Of a DNA stretch of 64,000 nt, positions 61,805 through 64,000 are shown piece by piece (positions within the stretch are counted from its first letter, which is position 1; the number at the start of each line of letters is the position of its first letter). The DNA is taken from NCBI GenBank assembly GCA_003550305.1, contig QKYT01000099.1, forward strand, positions 147,137 to 211,136. The letters are read 5' to 3'. The DNA is from Glomus cerebriforme. Taxonomy: Eukaryota; Glomeromycota; Glomeromycetes; Glomerales; Glomeraceae. Below the pieces are notes generated by a model that ran no database searches, was not told the DNA's origin, and was given only the letters and a program-made list of their open reading frames with translations. The position numbers and the translations under genes are program-made.

Positions 61805-62294
61805 GATTGATTTATAAATTTATGGATAGGCCGAGAAGAATTTTTTTTGATAAATTGATAACGTATCTATAAATGCAGCATCGAATATAGTATATTGTTT
61901 TGGTATTGATACGTCATATATACTCAATAAACCCTAATTTGTCCGAAGTTTTATTGTGATTTATATGATTTATAAAAAATAATCCTTTGACGATAATATT
62001 TTTATTTATGGAAGCTTTTCTTTGAATATATCCAATTTCTGCGGTTAATATGTGTACAAAAAAGTTTCAATGAAGGATAATCCATATATTTTTTAAATAT
62101 TTGGGACTCCCCAAAATAGATAATCGTAACTTTTAGTTTATTATAAAATTACTAGATTAAATCACTCATGTGTAAATTTTGTCAAACTCATTAGACATTA
62201 AACTAATAACAACATTTGTTAGCATTCGTACTAAACAGATAAATCGTTTTCGTAATCAATATATTTATAATTAATAACAAAGGAGCATTCATAC
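61805..62294. other. RanGAP promoter region and U2AF 3' flank
   Basis: 490 bp between two minus-strand genes. AT-rich, with no clear motif and no gene. Confidence 0.4.

Positions 62295-64000
<1,706 letters not shown>

Overview
The window is nuclear DNA of a fungus, most likely an arbuscular mycorrhizal fungus of the Glomeromycotina (Rhizophagus type). The basis is the very AT-rich sequence with many homopolymer runs, genes split by short GT-AG introns (mostly 50-120 bp), fungal genes (septin, two-domain sulfite reductase beta chain, RanGAP, U2AF large subunit), a pseudokinase with Sel1 repeats, and worn hAT and Mutator-like transposons. Species is an inference. Runs of N (46059-46088) and single Ns show a draft assembly.

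Layout. 1-2300: a broken fungal kinase gene. 3410-5845 (-): a four-exon gene with an MLKL-like helical domain, a pseudokinase and Sel1 repeats. 5846-11689: mostly empty, with a 103-bp hairpin tandem repeat. 11690-15425 (-): two tandem copies of an eight-exon multi-pass membrane protein gene. 17055-17585 (+): a small DUF4748-like protein with a 17-nt exon. 18977-19578 (-): a GNAT acetyltransferase. 20384-37697 is the dense part: sulfite reductase beta (-), mitochondrial arginine-specific carbamoyl-phosphate synthase large chain (-), methylthioribulose-1-phosphate dehydratase (-), ornithine carbamoyltransferase (+), a septin (-) and a probable mitochondrial ribosomal protein mL50 (-). 37698-44655 is nearly empty. 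44656-45876 (+) is an intronless C2H2 zinc-finger factor. 46089-60240 is a gene-poor, repeat-rich stretch: a broken P-loop ATPase, a 60-bp minisatellite, a hAT transposase remnant, a 1.9-kb hAT-like element carrying a nested 530-bp CACTA-like foldback element, a second foldback copy and a Mutator-like transposase pseudogene. 60241-61804 (-) is RanGAP and 62295-64000 (-) is U2AF large subunit, cut by the window end.

Metabolic theme. Two consecutive arginine steps (carbamoyl phosphate, then citrulline) lie within 8 kb and are interleaved with two sulfur/methionine genes (sulfite reductase and methionine salvage). The salvage gene and ornithine carbamoyltransferase are divergent and share a 302-bp intergenic region. 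Arginine is known as the main nitrogen carrier in arbuscular mycorrhizal hyphae, so this neighbourhood deserves a synteny check.

I rebuilt exon structures by reading splice sites and keeping frame; all joined coding lengths given are multiples of three. No homology search was possible, so family names rest on motif recognition.
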